Positions 27,952 through 38,864 of a stretch of DNA of 64,000 nucleotides are shown in pieces. The stretch comes from Burkholderia diffusa (GTDB lineage Bacteria; Pseudomonadota; Gammaproteobacteria; Burkholderiales; Burkholderiaceae), in contig NZ_CP013362.1 in NCBI RefSeq assembly GCF_001718315.1, positions 3,162,001 through 3,226,000 on the forward strand. Direction: 5' to 3'. The notes under the pieces are model-generated. The model did no database searches. It had not been told where the DNA came from and was given only the letters and a program-made list of their open reading frames with translations. Positions within the stretch are counted from its first letter, which is position 1. Each line of letters starts with the position of its first letter. The position numbers were made by a program, and so were the translations under genes.

Positions 27952-28464
27952 TTACAGCGATGCCGCCGCGCGCGCGGCCGTGTCGTAGAGGCCCGACGCG
28001 TTGCGCAGCAGCTGCGCGGCGTCGCCGATCTGCTCGTTGGTGAGGCCGCTGTCCTTCAGCGTCTCGATCAGGCAATGCTCGCGCACTTCCCGATACTTCA
28101 GGCACAGCTCGCGGCCCGCCTCGGTCGCGAAGAAGAACACTTCCTTGCCGCTCTTCTCGCTCTTCACGTAGCCGCGCGCGATCAGTTTTTTCAGCGCGTA
28201 GGTCGCGACGTGCGTATCCTCGATATTGAGCACGAAGCAGATGTCGGCAAGCTTTTTCTTGCGTTCGCGATGGCTTACGTGGTGCAGCAGCGACACCTCG
28301 ACCGCCGTCATATCCTTCGCACCGGCGGCCGACATGCACCGCACCATCCATCGGTTGAATGCGTTGCCGGCCATGATGAGCCCGTATTCGAGTTCCGACA
28401 GCTCCGCGCTCGAATCGGAAACGAGGTGTTCGGATGACACGATCTTGGTCGGAGGACGCTTCAT
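27952..28464 (-). CDS. MarR-like winged-helix DNA-binding protein
   Basis: A 170-residue regulator. A winged helix covers about residues 55-125 (MTAVEVSLLHHVSHRERKKKLADICFVLNIEDTHVATYALKKLIARGYVKSEKSGKEVFFFATEAG), with the recognition helix in HVATYALKKLIARG. The N-terminal and C-terminal helices probably dimerise. It is divergent from the pxpBCA operon, and a near-palindrome at 28555-28575 lies in the shared gap. Control of 5-oxoproline use is therefore the simplest hypothesis, though homologues are often found in other contexts. Confidence 0.88.
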   Translation of the reverse strand: MKRPPTKIVSSEHLVSDSSAELSELEYGLIMAGNAFNRWMVRCMSAAGAKDMTAVEVSLLHHVSHRERKKKLADICFVLNIEDTHVATYALKKLIARGYVKSEKSGKEVFFFATEAGRELCLKYREVREHCLIETLKDSGLTNEQIGDAAQLLRNASGLYDTAARAAASL

Positions 28465-28554
28465 GGAAAGGCAGCGCAAGCAGGATGTCAGGGTGTGCCG
28501 AGTGTACGACAGAAGCCGCGACATACGAGCTAGGCAAAAACGCTTATTGGGAAG

Positions 28555-28575
28555 TTGTCGATATTTTATTGACAA
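28555..28575. promoter_or_regulatory. Near-perfect 21-bp palindrome in the regulator/pxpB gap
   Basis: Arms TTGTCGATA and TATTGACAA around a TTT centre match at 8 of 9 paired positions. It lies 38 bp before the pxpB start and about 90 bp before the divergent MarR-like gene. Size and symmetry fit a MarR-type operator. Confidence 0.5.
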
Positions 28576-28612
28576 TGTGCGCTAACATTGCCGTCCGAAC
28601 CGTGCCAGTCCG

Positions 28613-29269
28613 ATGACGCAACCCCGCATTTATCCGCTCGGCGATGCCGCCCTCGTCTGCGAGGTGCCGCCGCCCGCCACGCTCGATTGCCAGCGCCGCG
28701 TCTGGGCCGTCGCCGAGGCCGCGCGCGCATGGCCCGACGTGATCGACGTCGTGCCGGGCATGAACAATCTGACGATCGTATTCGATGCGCTCGCCGCGAC
28801 GGCCGAGTCGTTCACGCCCGCGCTGCGCGACGCATGGGAAACCGCCGACGTCGAGCACGCGGACGGCCGCGAGATCGAGATTCCGGTCCAATACGGCGGC
28901 GCAGCCGGCCCCGACCTCGCGGCCGTCGCCGCACACACGGGGCTGTCGGCCGATGAAGTCGTCGCGCGACACGCCGCCGGCGAATACGTCGTGTTCTTCA
29001 TCGGCTTCCAGCCGGGTTTCGCGTATCTCGGCGGCCTCGATGCGTCGCTGCACACGCCGCGCCGCGCGGCGCCGCGCCTGGAAGTGCCGGCCGGCTCGGT
29101 CGGCATCGGCGGAGCGCAGACGGGCATCTACCCGGCCACGTCGCCCGGCGGCTGGCAGCTGATCGGCCGCACGTCGCACGTGCTGTTCGACCCGGCGCGG
29201 CCGCAGCCGACGCTGCTGCTGCCCGGCGACCGCGTGCGCTTCACCATTGCCGGAGTCGACGCGACATGA
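28613..29269 (+). CDS. pxpB: 5-oxoprolinase subunit PxpB (KipI-like)
   Basis: A 218-residue subunit of the prokaryotic ATP-dependent 5-oxoprolinase PxpABC, which opens the pyroglutamate ring to glutamate. Family motifs are YPLGDAALVCEV near the start, VVPGMNNLTIVFD, FFIGFQPGFAYLGGLD near residue 130, and YPATSPGGWQLIGRT. It is cyclophilin-like in fold. It is the first gene of the pxpBCA operon, with a 4-bp overlap with pxpC. The start is ATG at 28613; no better upstream start exists. Confidence 0.95.
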   Translation: MTQPRIYPLGDAALVCEVPPPATLDCQRRVWAVAEAARAWPDVIDVVPGMNNLTIVFDALAATAESFTPALRDAWETADVEHADGREIEIPVQYGGAAGPDLAAVAAHTGLSADEVVARHAAGEYVVFFIGFQPGFAYLGGLDASLHTPRRAAPRLEVPAGSVGIGGAQTGIYPATSPGGWQLIGRTSHVLFDPARPQPTLLLPGDRVRFTIAGVDAT

Positions 29270-30333
29270 CCCAGAATTCAGCACCGGGCACGATCGAGGT
29301 GCTCCGCGCCGGCCCGCTGTCGACCGTGCAGGATCTCGGCCGCCGTGGCATGCGCCATCTCGGCGTCGCGCAGGGCGGCGCGCTCGACGGCCTCGCGCTC
29401 GAAGTCGGCAACCGGCTGGTCGGCAATCGCCCCGACGCGGCGGCCGTCGAAATCACGATCGGCCCGGCCGCGTTCCGCTTCACCCGCGCGACGCGCATCG
29501 CGATCACCGGCACCGAATTCGGCGCGACGCTCGACGGCAAGCCCGTGTATTCGTGGTGGAGCCTGCCGGTCGACGCCGGGCAGACGCTCGTGCTGCCGGC
29601 CGCGAAACGCGGGATGCGTGGCTACCTGTGCATCGCGGGCGGCATCGATGTGCTGCCGATGCTCGGTTCGCGCAGCACCGATCTTGCGTCGCGCTTCGGC
29701 GGCCTCGGAGGCCGCGCGCTGCGCGACGGCGATCGGCTTCCGGTCGGTGTGCCGCCGGCCGGCGCCGGCTGCCTCGCGGCCGATGCGCCCGAATTCGGCG
29801 TGAAAGCGCCCGCGTGGTGCGCGTTTGTGCGCGTCGACGAACCGCCGCGCCGCCACCGGCCCGCGCATGCGCCGTGGGCGATGCCCGTGCGCGTGCTGCC
29901 GGGCCCCGACTACGCGTCGTTCGCGGCCGATTCTCAGCAGGCGTTCTGGGACGAGGAATGGCTCGTCACCGCGAACAGCAACCGGATGGGCTATCGTCTC
30001 GCCGGCGCCGAGCTGGTACGCGAGCGGCCGGTCGAGCTGCTATCGCACGCGGTGCTGCCCGGCACGATCCAGGTGCCGCCGAACGGCCAGCCGATCGTGC
30101 TGATGCACGACGCGCAGACCACCGGCGGCTACCCGAAGATCGGCACGGTGATCCGCGCGGATCTCTGGAAACTCGCGCAGGCGCGGCTCAACCTGCCGAT
30201 CCGCTTCGTGCGCACGACACCCGATGCCGCGCGCGCCGCGCTGACCGCGGAACGCGCCTATCTGCGGCAGATCGACGTCGCGATCGAGATGCGCGAGGAG
30301 ACCCGCCGCCGCACGCAATCGCGCGCGGCGTGA
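29266..30333 (+). CDS. pxpC: 5-oxoprolinase subunit PxpC (KipA-like, biotin-dependent carboxylase homologue)
   Basis: A 355-residue AHS2-domain subunit of 5-oxoprolinase. Signatures are [33 protein letters not shown] at the N-terminus, [22 protein letters not shown], and [15 protein letters not shown] and [21 protein letters not shown] in the second half. PxpB and PxpC associate; the split form here equals the fused AHS1-AHS2 proteins of other bacteria. It overlaps pxpB by 4 bp and is 55 bp upstream of pxpA. Confidence 0.95.
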   Translation: MTQNSAPGTIEVLRAGPLSTVQDLGRRGMRHLGVAQGGALDGLALEVGNRLVGNRPDAAAVEITIGPAAFRFTRATRIAITGTEFGATLDGKPVYSWWSLPVDAGQTLVLPAAKRGMRGYLCIAGGIDVLPMLGSRSTDLASRFGGLGGRALRDGDRLPVGVPPAGAGCLAADAPEFGVKAPAWCAFVRVDEPPRRHRPAHAPWAMPVRVLPGPDYASFAADSQQAFWDEEWLVTANSNRMGYRLAGAELVRERPVELLSHAVLPGTIQVPPNGQPIVLMHDAQTTGGYPKIGTVIRADLWKLAQARLNLPIRFVRTTPDAARAALTAERAYLRQIDVAIEMREETRRRTQSRAA

Positions 30334-30388
30334 CAATGGCGGAAGCAGGACGAAGGACGCGCCACGCCATCAGTGGACGAGGAACATC

Positions 30389-31153
30389 ATGGAAATCGAT
30401 CTGAATGCCGATCTCGGCGAAGGATGCGGATCGGACGAGGCGCTGCTCGACCTCGTCACGTCGGCGAACATCGCGTGCGGCTGGCATGCAGGTGGCGCCA
30501 ACGCGATGCGCGACTGCGTGCGCTGGGCCGTGCAGAAGGGCGTGTCGATCGGCGCGCATCCGAGCTTTCACGATCCGGAGAATTTCGGTCGCAAGGAAAT
30601 GCAGTTGCCGGCCAGCGACATCTATGCGGGCGTGCTGTACCAGCTCGGCGCGCTGTCGGCGATCGCGCAGGCCGAGGGTGGCCGCATCGCGCACGTGAAG
30701 CCGCACGGCGCGCTGTACAACCAGGCCGCGCGCGACCCGATGATCGCCGACGCCGTGGTGTCCGCGATCCACGACTTCGATCCGTCGCTTGCCGTGTTCG
30801 GGCTCGCGAACAGCGTGTTCGTCGCGGCCGCGCGGCACGCGGGGCTCGCCGCGGTGGAGGAAGTGTTCGCCGATCGCGGCTATCGCGCGGACGGCTCGCT
30901 GGTGCCGCGCAGCCAGCCCGGTGCACTGATCGACGACGAGGAAGCGGTGCTCGCGCGCACGCTCGACATGGTGCGCGAGCGGCAGGTGCGGGCGGTGAGC
31001 GGCGAGTGGGTGCCGCTCAATGCGCAGACCGTCTGCCTGCACGGCGACGGCCCGCATGCGCTCGCGTTCGCGAAAAGGATTCGTGCGGCGCTGGAGGCGG
31101 CGGGTGTCGATGTCGTCGCTCCGGGCGCGCTGGAGGCCGGCGAAGACGCGTGA
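30389..31153 (+). CDS. pxpA: 5-oxoprolinase subunit PxpA (LamB/YcsF family)
   Basis: A 254-residue LamB/YcsF-fold subunit of 5-oxoprolinase. It starts [37 protein letters not shown], with the conserved acidic and His metal-site residues. [15 protein letters not shown] and [16 protein letters not shown] complete the family signature. The length is standard (about 250). It is the last gene of the pxpBCA operon and is followed by a hairpin at 31203-31225. Confidence 0.96.
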   Translation: MEIDLNADLGEGCGSDEALLDLVTSANIACGWHAGGANAMRDCVRWAVQKGVSIGAHPSFHDPENFGRKEMQLPASDIYAGVLYQLGALSAIAQAEGGRIAHVKPHGALYNQAARDPMIADAVVSAIHDFDPSLAVFGLANSVFVAAARHAGLAAVEEVFADRGYRADGSLVPRSQPGALIDDEEAVLARTLDMVRERQVRAVSGEWVPLNAQTVCLHGDGPHALAFAKRIRAALEAAGVDVVAPGALEAGEDA

Positions 31154-31720
31154 GCGGCGCGCAAGCTGCGCTGCGCTCGACAAAAGCCGCCGCACAAAAG
31201 AAAAAAGCGCCCTCGTGGCGCTTTTCCGTTGGCGCGATCGCTGCGGCTTCGCCGTCTGTCGATTCTCGCCCCCCGAAACCGTCTGTCGACGGTGACCGGA
31301 AAATCTTCCGGATTAAAAAACGTCCGCCGCCGCCCGATTTACTGCTTACCCCGGTTGGACGACGGAGCGTCGCTTATTCGCAAGTCGGCCTGCATGCGTT
31401 GTTGTTGTCCGACGATGGTTGGCCCCGCCGTACATGCAGACGCTTTCCGCGGCCGACACGTGTGCACCACGTGCCGGCAACGCGCTCACCCCGCGCTTTG
31501 TTTTCTGCTACCCCGTAGAACTTTTTCTATTCTTTTCATTTTTTCAACTTGTGGATCGAAGAATAGATATTGGCCGAACGGGATGTCAATCGTTTGAAAC
31601 GCTATTTTCTGACGAATCGAGGGTTTTCCTTATCGAATCGCACGCCCATACAGGCGTTTGACGCTGCGCGCGCAGCGTCGATCAAACAGGGGAGGATCGG
31701 TTCGGGCCCGCCGGCGTCGC
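31154..31720. other. Intergenic region after pxpA, partly AT-rich
   Basis: Apart from the hairpin at 31203-31225 no gene is supported. The stretch 31500-31640 is markedly AT-rich for this genome (T-runs around 31515-31555) and lies past the 3' end of the minus-strand TraB-like gene. It could hold a small RNA or a promoter, but I see no clear signal. Confidence 0.4.
31203..31225 (+). terminator. Intrinsic terminator after pxpA
   Basis: Arms AAAAGCGCC and GGCGCTTTT (9 bp) with a 5-base loop, preceded by A and ending in four T. It is 50 bp past the pxpA stop. The A-run on the other side would make it work in both directions. Confidence 0.75.
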
Positions 31721-32858
31721 TCAGTTCGCGTCGACGCTGTAACCTTGTTGACGCAACAATTCGAGCACGCCGCGCGGGCCGCCCAGATGTAGCGCGCCGA
31801 TGGCGACGAATACCGGCCGGTTCGGCGCGGCGATTGCCGTCATCCGCGCAACGAAGCGCCGGTTGCGTTCGTACAGGATCTTGTTGTCGATCGACGCCGA
31901 CAGCGCCTTCGAACGGGCCAGCCGCTCGCTCTTCGCGACCGCCCACGCTGAAATCGCATCAGCGTCGCCAATTTGCCACAGCCGGTGCAGCGCCTTGATG
32001 TCGTCGGCGTTCTGCGCCGGCGTCTGCACCATGTCCTGCGCGAGCATCTCGCGCTGTTCGGCGAGCGTCAGCCCGGTGAACGCGCGCATCTGCTCGGCGA
32101 GCGTCTCGAGCCCTATCACCCGGCCACCCTTTTTCTTCAGGAACACGTTCTGCAGTTGCGCCTCGGTGCCGTACTCGGTCTGCAGGCCGGCCGACAGCGA
32201 GTCGTAGGTCTCGACGACCAGCGCCGCGAGCCACGGCCGCATCCGGCGGATCTCCGCGAGCGCGGCCGGATTGCCGCGCAGGCGCCCCGCGAGGCGCTGC
32301 CACAGCGGCTCGGGCAACAGGCGCTGCAGGCACGGGTAGCGGCACACGCCGTACTTCGACACGTCGTCCTGCGATTCGAGCAGATCGTCCGGCGACAGCT
32401 CGAGCGCGAGCGTCGGCGACGCCGCAAGCGCCCCGAGGATGCGCGGCCGGAACGGCTGAGCGGGTGGATAGTCGGACGGGTCGCCCGTATGCAGCGTGCC
32501 GAGCACGTACAGCGTGACCTTGCCCTTCGTAGCCACGTAGAACGGCATGCGCGCGGGCTGCACGCGCACCGTGCCGCGCGCGACCGTGCCGTTGGACACG
32601 GAAGGCGCATGGAAGCCCGGCAGGCTCATGCCGGGCGGCGGAACCTGCGACGTATGGATCGGCGAACTGGCCGGCGCACGCCCTTCGGCACGCGCGGCCT
32701 CGACGGGAACGACGAGGCCGGCCGCGACGCACGCGCCCGCCAGCGCCGCACCCGTGACCGTGCGCACGCTCCAGCGCCGTGCGTTGCGGCACGCGCGCAT
32801 CACCCGCGCGCGGCCGGCCCCCGAACGGCGCACGCCGGACGCGCGCGCCGCCAAACCA

Positions 32859-32866
<8 letters not shown>
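31721..32866 (-). CDS. TraB/GumN-family protein, exported
   Basis: A 381-residue TraB/GumN/PrgY-type protein related to TIKI metalloproteases. An N-terminal Arg-rich segment and a hydrophobic stretch (TVTGAALAGACVAAGLVVPVEA) suggest a signal peptide. Family motifs are VLGTLHTGDPSDYP (GxxH) near residue 130, ALELSPDDL, RNRRFVARM and the C-terminal VAIGALHLGGPRGVLELLRQQGY. Start at 32866 has purine-rich Shine-Dalgarno sequence and overlaps the upstream ABC ATPase gene by 8 bp; ATG at 32800 is an alternative that keeps the signal peptide. Function is uncertain; protease activity is known only for distant relatives. It may be read through from the dpp operon. Confidence 0.87.
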
Positions 32867-33871
<1,005 letters not shown>

Positions 33872-33875
<4 letters not shown>

Positions 33876-34870
33876 CGTGCGCCTCCCGTCAGGTCGAGGT
33901 TGGAAACGTTGAGCGGCTTGATGCAGCGCGCCCGCATCGCATCGTTGGCCGGCACCAGCGTATCGAGCGCCGGACGCGCCTTGCGGCAATCGTCGACGAC
34001 GTACTTGCAGCGCGGCGCGAACAGGCACCCGGACGGGCGATCATCGCGGCCGGGCACCATCCCCGGCAATGCGGCAAGGCGACGCGCCCCCTGATTGTGC
34101 TCGGGAATCGCCGCGAGCAGCGCTTCGGTGTACGGATGATGCGGCGCACGGAAGATGTCCGGCACGCGATTGGTCTCGATGACCTCGCCCGCATACATCA
34201 CCGCGACGCGCTGCGCGACCTCCGACACCACGGCCAGGTCGTGCGAGATCAGCACGAGCGCCATCCCGCGCTCCTTCTGCAGCTTCACGAGCAGATCCAT
34301 GATCTGCGCCTGGATCGTCACGTCGAGCGCGGTGGTCGGCTCGTCGGCGATCAGCAGCTTCGGGTTGCACGCGACCGCCATCGCGATCATCACGCGCTGG
34401 TTCATCCCGCCCGACATCTGGTGCGGGAACGCCGTGATGCGATTCTTCGCGTCGGGAATGCCGACCTGATCGAGCAGCTCGAGCGCGCGCCGATGCAGCG
34501 CGTCGCCGCGCAGGCCTTCGTGCAGCTTCAGCACTTCCTTGATCTGGTAGCCGACCGTGTAGCTCGGATTCAGGCTCGTCAGCGCGTCCTGGAACACCAT
34601 CGCGATGTCCTTGCCGACGATCTTGCGGCGCGCTTTCGGCGACGCCTTCAGCAGGTCCACGCCGTTGAACGTGACCTCGTCGGCCGTCACCTTGCCCGGC
34701 GCGTCGATCAGGCCCATCAGCGCCATCATCGTCACGCTCTTGCCGGAACCCGATTCGCCAACGACGCCCACCACCTCGCCCGGCGCGATCGACAGGTTGA
34801 TCCGGTCGACGGCGGGCAAGCCGTTGAAGTTCACCGCGAGATTGCGGATGGTCAGGAGATTCTGGGTCAT
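33872..34870 (-). CDS. dppD: Dipeptide-type ABC transporter ATPase (DppD-like)
   Basis: A 332-residue ATPase partner of DppF. Walker A is [18 protein letters not shown], the ABC signature is [17 protein letters not shown], Walker B is [14 protein letters not shown] and the H-loop is in [13 protein letters not shown]. The C-terminal HPY region ([23 protein letters not shown]) carries the conserved cysteines. One base separates it from dppC and it overlaps dppF by 4 bp. Confidence 0.95.
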
Positions 34871-34871
34871 G

Positions 34872-35789
34872 TCAGGCCATCCGCTTCAGTTTGGGATCGA
34901 GCGCATCGCGCAGCCCGTCGCCGAGCAGGTTGATCGCGAGCACCGAAATCAGGATCGACAGGCCGGGCATCGTCACGATCCACCACGCGTTGTCGATGTA
35001 GTCGCGCGCGGACGCGAGCATCGCGCCCCACTCGGCGGTCGGCGGCTGCACGCCGAGGCCGAGGAAGCCGAGTGCCGCGGCGTCGAGAATGGCCGACGAG
35101 AAGCCGAGCGTCGCCTGCACGATCAGCGGTGCCGTGCAGTTGGGCAGCACCTGCGAGAACATCAGGCGCAGCGTGCCGGCACCGGCCACGCGCGACGCCG
35201 TCACGTATTCCTTCTGCAGTTCGCCGAGCGCGGATGCGCGCGTGAGACGCACGTAGGCCGGCAGCGCGACGATCGCGATCGCGAACATCGTGTTGGTGAG
35301 GCCCGGGCCGATGATCGCGACGACCGCGACCGCGAGCAGCAGCGACGGCAGCGCGAGCAGCACGTCCATGATGCGCATCACCGGCGTGTCGGCCCACTTC
35401 TGAAAGAACGCGGCGACCAGCCCGAGCACGATGCCGGGGATCAGCGCGAGCACGACCGACACGAAGCCGATCCAGAACGACATGCGCGCGCCGAACATCA
35501 GGCGCGAAAGGATGTCGCGGCCGGCTTCGTCGGTGCCGAGGATGAACTGCCAGTTGCCGCCCGCGAGCCACGCGGGCGGGATCTTCACGTAGTCGCGGTA
35601 TTGCTCGACCGGGCTGTGCGGCGCGATCAGCGGCGCGAGGAGCGCGACCACGATCAGCGCCAGCACGACGATGCCGGCGCCGACGGCGCCCCGGTTGCGC
35701 GAGAAGTTGGCCCAGAACTCGCGCAGCGCGAGCGCACGGCCGCCGGCCGGCGCGGATTCGCTCGGCAGGGTGTTTTGCAGATTGCTCAT
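34872..35789 (-). CDS. dppC: Dipeptide-type ABC transporter permease (DppC-like)
   Basis: A 305-residue inner-membrane permease with an N-terminal OppC-type segment ([40 protein letters not shown]) and the EAA-loop region [22 protein letters not shown] that contacts the ATPases. [21 protein letters not shown] is a hallmark of DppC/OppC. About six TM segments are visible. It lies 4 bp after dppB. Confidence 0.95.
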   Translation of the reverse strand: MSNLQNTLPSESAPAGGRALALREFWANFSRNRGAVGAGIVVLALIVVALLAPLIAPHSPVEQYRDYVKIPPAWLAGGNWQFILGTDEAGRDILSRLMFGARMSFWIGFVSVVLALIPGIVLGLVAAFFQKWADTPVMRIMDVLLALPSLLLAVAVVAIIGPGLTNTMFAIAIVALPAYVRLTRASALGELQKEYVTASRVAGAGTLRLMFSQVLPNCTAPLIVQATLGFSSAILDAAALGFLGLGVQPPTAEWGAMLASARDYIDNAWWIVTMPGLSILISVLAINLLGDGLRDALDPKLKRMA

Positions 35790-35793
35790 GGAA

Positions 35794-36804
35794 TTACCTC
35801 GTGTGGCGGATGCGCGGATTCAGCACGCCGTACAGCAGGTCGACGACCAGATTCACGACGATCACGAGCGTCGCGATCAGCAGGATGCCGCCCTGGACGA
35901 CCGGATAGTCGCGGCGGCCGATCGCATCGATCAGCCACTTGCCGACGCCGGGCCACGAAAAGAGCGTCTCGGTCAGCACGGCGCCAGCAAGCAGCGTGCC
36001 GATCTGCAGGCCGATCACGGTGACGACCGGGATCAGCGCATTGCGCAGCGCATGCACCACGACCACGCGCGCGGGCGACAGCCCCTTCGCGCGGGCGGTG
36101 CGGATGTAGTCTTCGCGCAGCACTTCGAGCATCGACGAGCGCGTCATCCGCGCGATCACCGCGAGCGGGATCGTGCCGAGCACGATGGACGGCAGGATCA
36201 GGTGGCTGAGCGCCGACTTGAACGAGCCTTCGTCCGGCGCGAGCAGCGCGTCGATCAGCATGAAGCCGGTCGGATGCGGGAAGTCGTATTCGACCGCGAT
36301 GCGCCCTGACACGGGCGTCCAGCCGAGGTATGACGAAAACACCATGATGAGGATCAGCCCCCACCAGAAGATCGGCATCGAATAGCCGGTGAGCGCGGTG
36401 CCCATCACGCCGTGATCGACGACCGAGCCGCGCCGCAGCGCGGCGACCACGCCGGCCGGCAGCCCGACCACGAGCGCGAACACGAGCGCGCAGAGCGACA
36501 GCTCGACGGTCGCCGGGAAGCGCGCGAAGAACTCGCCCGCGACACTGGTGTTGGTGATGATCGACGTGCCGAGGTCGCCATGCAGCGCCCGGCCGATGTA
36601 GTGGATGTACTGCAGGGGCAGCGGCTGGTCGAGCCCGAGGCGTTTCATCGCCTCTGCATGCATCGCGGGATCGACGCCGCGCTCGCCCATCATCACTTCG
36701 ATGGGATCGCCCGGTATCAGGTGAATCAGCGCAAACGCCAGGATGGTGATGCCGATGAAGGTCGGAATCACCATGCCCACGCGGCGCAACACGAATGTGA
36801 ACAT
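35794..36804 (-). CDS. dppB: Dipeptide-type ABC transporter permease (DppB-like)
   Basis: A 336-residue inner-membrane permease. It starts MFTFVLRRVGMVIPTFIGITILAFALIHLIPGDPIEVMMGERG, the standard DppB opening. The EAA loop reads RMTRSSMLEVLREDYIRTARAKGLSPARVVV, and the C-terminus has ETLFSWPGVGKWLIDAIGRRDYPVVQG. It is separated from dppA by 118 bp holding a hairpin, so it is probably transcribed at a lower level than dppA. Confidence 0.96.
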   Translation of the reverse strand: MFTFVLRRVGMVIPTFIGITILAFALIHLIPGDPIEVMMGERGVDPAMHAEAMKRLGLDQPLPLQYIHYIGRALHGDLGTSIITNTSVAGEFFARFPATVELSLCALVFALVVGLPAGVVAALRRGSVVDHGVMGTALTGYSMPIFWWGLILIMVFSSYLGWTPVSGRIAVEYDFPHPTGFMLIDALLAPDEGSFKSALSHLILPSIVLGTIPLAVIARMTRSSMLEVLREDYIRTARAKGLSPARVVVVHALRNALIPVVTVIGLQIGTLLAGAVLTETLFSWPGVGKWLIDAIGRRDYPVVQGGILLIATLVIVVNLVVDLLYGVLNPRIRHTR

Positions 36805-36847
36805 GATGCGTCTCGTATTTTCTCGTGGGAAATGTGCGACCGGCGAC

Positions 36848-36866
36848 GAGGGGCTTTTGGCCCCTC
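36848..36866 (-). promoter_or_regulatory. Hairpin between dppA and dppB
   Basis: A 7-bp GC stem (GAGGGGC and GCCCCTC) with a 5-base loop lies 56 bp past the dppA stop and 44 bp before dppB. There is no U-tract on the transcript strand. Such hairpins between a binding-protein gene and its permease genes are known to stabilise the upstream mRNA or act as partial terminators. Confidence 0.5.
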
Positions 36867-36922
36867 GCCGCCGGATGAGTTCAAGCCGGTCTTCTCGATG
36901 ACGACAGCTTACACGGGCCGTG

Positions 36923-38551
36923 TTACTTCACGCCGACTCCGTCGAAGCGCGCATAGCCGAGCGGCTCGATGCGCATGTCGACCACGTTCTTGCGTACCGG
37001 CTGGTAGACCGTCGAGTTCGCGATCGGCGAGAACGGCAGCTGCTGCGCGAAGATCTGCTGGGCCTGCATGTAGATCTTCGTGCGCGCGTCCTGGCCCGTC
37101 GTCGTGCGACCCTTCTGGATCAGCTCGTCGAACGGCTTGTAGCACCAGTGCGAGAAGTTGTTGCCCTTGATCGCCTCGCAGCCGAGCAGCGTGCCGAGCC
37201 AGTTGTCGGGGTCGCCGTTGTCGCCCGTCCAGCCGATCAGCATCGTGTCCTGCTCGCCCGTGTGCGCGCGCTTGATGTACTCGCCCCACTCGTACGTGAC
37301 GATCTTCGCCTTCACGCCGATCTTCGCCCAGTCGGCCTGGATCATCTCGGCCATCAGGCGGGCGTTCGGGTTGTATGCGCGCTGCACCGGCATCGCCCAC
37401 AGCGTGATGTCGAACCCGTTCGGATAGCCGGCCTTCGCGAGCAGCGCCTTCGCCTTCGCGGTGTCGTTCGGGGCCATCTTCAGGTTCTTGTCGTACGACC
37501 ATTGGGTCGGCGGCATCGGCGCGCTGGCGGCCTGGCCCGCACCCTGATAGACGGATTCGAGGATCGCCTTCTTGTTGATCGCCATGTCGAGCGCCTGACG
37601 CACTTCGAGCTTGTCGACCGGCTTGTGCTCGACGTTGTACGCGAGGTAGCCGAGGTTGAAACCCGGCTGCGACGGCATGTCGATGCCCGAGTCGGCCTTC
37701 AGCGTCGCGATGTCGGCCGGACGCGGATAGCTCATCACCTGGCATTCGTTGCGCTTGATTTTCTGCACGCGCACGCCCGGATCGGGCGTGATCGAGAAGA
37801 TCAGCTTCGACAGCTTCACCGCGCCCTTCTTCCAGTAGTCAGGATTCCCGTCGAAACGGATCGTCGCGTCCTTCGTGTAGCTGCGGAAGATGAACGGGCC
37901 CGTGCCGACCGGCTTCTGGTTGATGTCGGCGGCCTTGCCGGCCTTCATCAGCTGATCGCCGTATTCGGCCGACAGGATCGACGCGAATTCCATCGCCATG
38001 TTCTGGATGAACGGCGCGTTCGGCTCGGCCAGCGTGAACTTCACGGTGTACGGATCGACCTTCTCGACCTTCGTGATCAGCTTGTCGAGGCCCATGTCGG
38101 TGAAGTACGGGAACGACACCGGATAAGCCTTGCGGAACGCCTGGTTCGGATCGAGCATGCGCTCGAACGTGAACACGACGTCGTCCGCGTTGAATTCGCG
38201 CGTCGGCTTGAAGAAGTCGGTCGTGTGGAACTTCACGCCATGACGCAGGTGGAACGTGTACACCTTGCCGTCGGACGAGACGTCCCACTTCTCGGCGAGG
38301 CCCGGCTCGACCTTGGTGCCGCCGCGCTCGAATTCGACGAGACGGTTATAGACGGTGAACGTGGCGGCGGTGAAGTCGACGCCGGTCGTGAATTGCGCGG
38401 AATCGAAACCCGCCGGGCTGCCTTCTGAGCAGTAGACGAGCGTTTTGTTCGGGATCTGTGCGAATGCAGAACCCGCGACGCCGAACGATGCCGCTGCCAC
38501 GCCTGCCATGGCGGTAACACGCAGGGTGTGCAACAGACGGTTGTATTCCAT
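36923..38551 (-). CDS. dppA: Periplasmic dipeptide-binding protein (DppA-like)
   Basis: A 542-residue family-5 solute-binding protein. A Sec signal peptide (RVTAMAGVAAASFGVAGSAFA, mature QIPNKTLVYCSEGSPAGFD) directs it to the periplasm. Family features are FTVYNRLVEFERGGTKVEPGLAEKWDVSSDGKVYTFHLRHGVKFH around residue 65 and the FDGNPDYWKKGAVKLSKLIF segment. TLVYCSEGSP and the length match DppA (E. coli 535). It is the first gene of dppABCDF. Dipeptide binding is likely; haem or ALA transport has also been shown for the E. coli homologue. Confidence 0.95.
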   Translation of the reverse strand: MEYNRLLHTLRVTAMAGVAAASFGVAGSAFAQIPNKTLVYCSEGSPAGFDSAQFTTGVDFTAATFTVYNRLVEFERGGTKVEPGLAEKWDVSSDGKVYTFHLRHGVKFHTTDFFKPTREFNADDVVFTFERMLDPNQAFRKAYPVSFPYFTDMGLDKLITKVEKVDPYTVKFTLAEPNAPFIQNMAMEFASILSAEYGDQLMKAGKAADINQKPVGTGPFIFRSYTKDATIRFDGNPDYWKKGAVKLSKLIFSITPDPGVRVQKIKRNECQVMSYPRPADIATLKADSGIDMPSQPGFNLGYLAYNVEHKPVDKLEVRQALDMAINKKAILESVYQGAGQAASAPMPPTQWSYDKNLKMAPNDTAKAKALLAKAGYPNGFDITLWAMPVQRAYNPNARLMAEMIQADWAKIGVKAKIVTYEWGEYIKRAHTGEQDTMLIGWTGDNGDPDNWLGTLLGCEAIKGNNFSHWCYKPFDELIQKGRTTTGQDARTKIYMQAQQIFAQQLPFSPIANSTVYQPVRKNVVDMRIEPLGYARFDGVGVK

Positions 38552-38864
38552 GTTTCCTCCAGGTCTCCAGATCGGAACCGGTCCCCCAGGGGCCGGGTAC
38601 GCGGGATATTACTTGAGCTAGCGATTTTGCAACAAGCTGGAGAAAAAACTCTTCTAGACGCATTTGCGCGGGTTTTTGCGGATGTCTCGCCTGCGCGAAA
38701 AGTGCGTCGGCGCGCGCGAGCGGCGAATTCGTTCATCCCGCGCGTGTTTCCTTCGACAACTAAACAATTCGTACGCGGGCGCGAACGATCGCCGCACCGG
38801 TTTCGGGCGCCTGCGCGCGCATCATTGCAGCTTTCGCAACGATGGACGCGCTGCAATTCTGCCG
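38552..38864. other. Promoter/leader region upstream of dppA
   Basis: 313 bp between dppA and the MHS transporter, both on the minus strand. It should contain the dppA promoter and the 3' end of the transporter transcript. A moderately AT-rich patch lies at 38610-38660. No hairpin terminator or small ORF with support was found. Confidence 0.4.
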
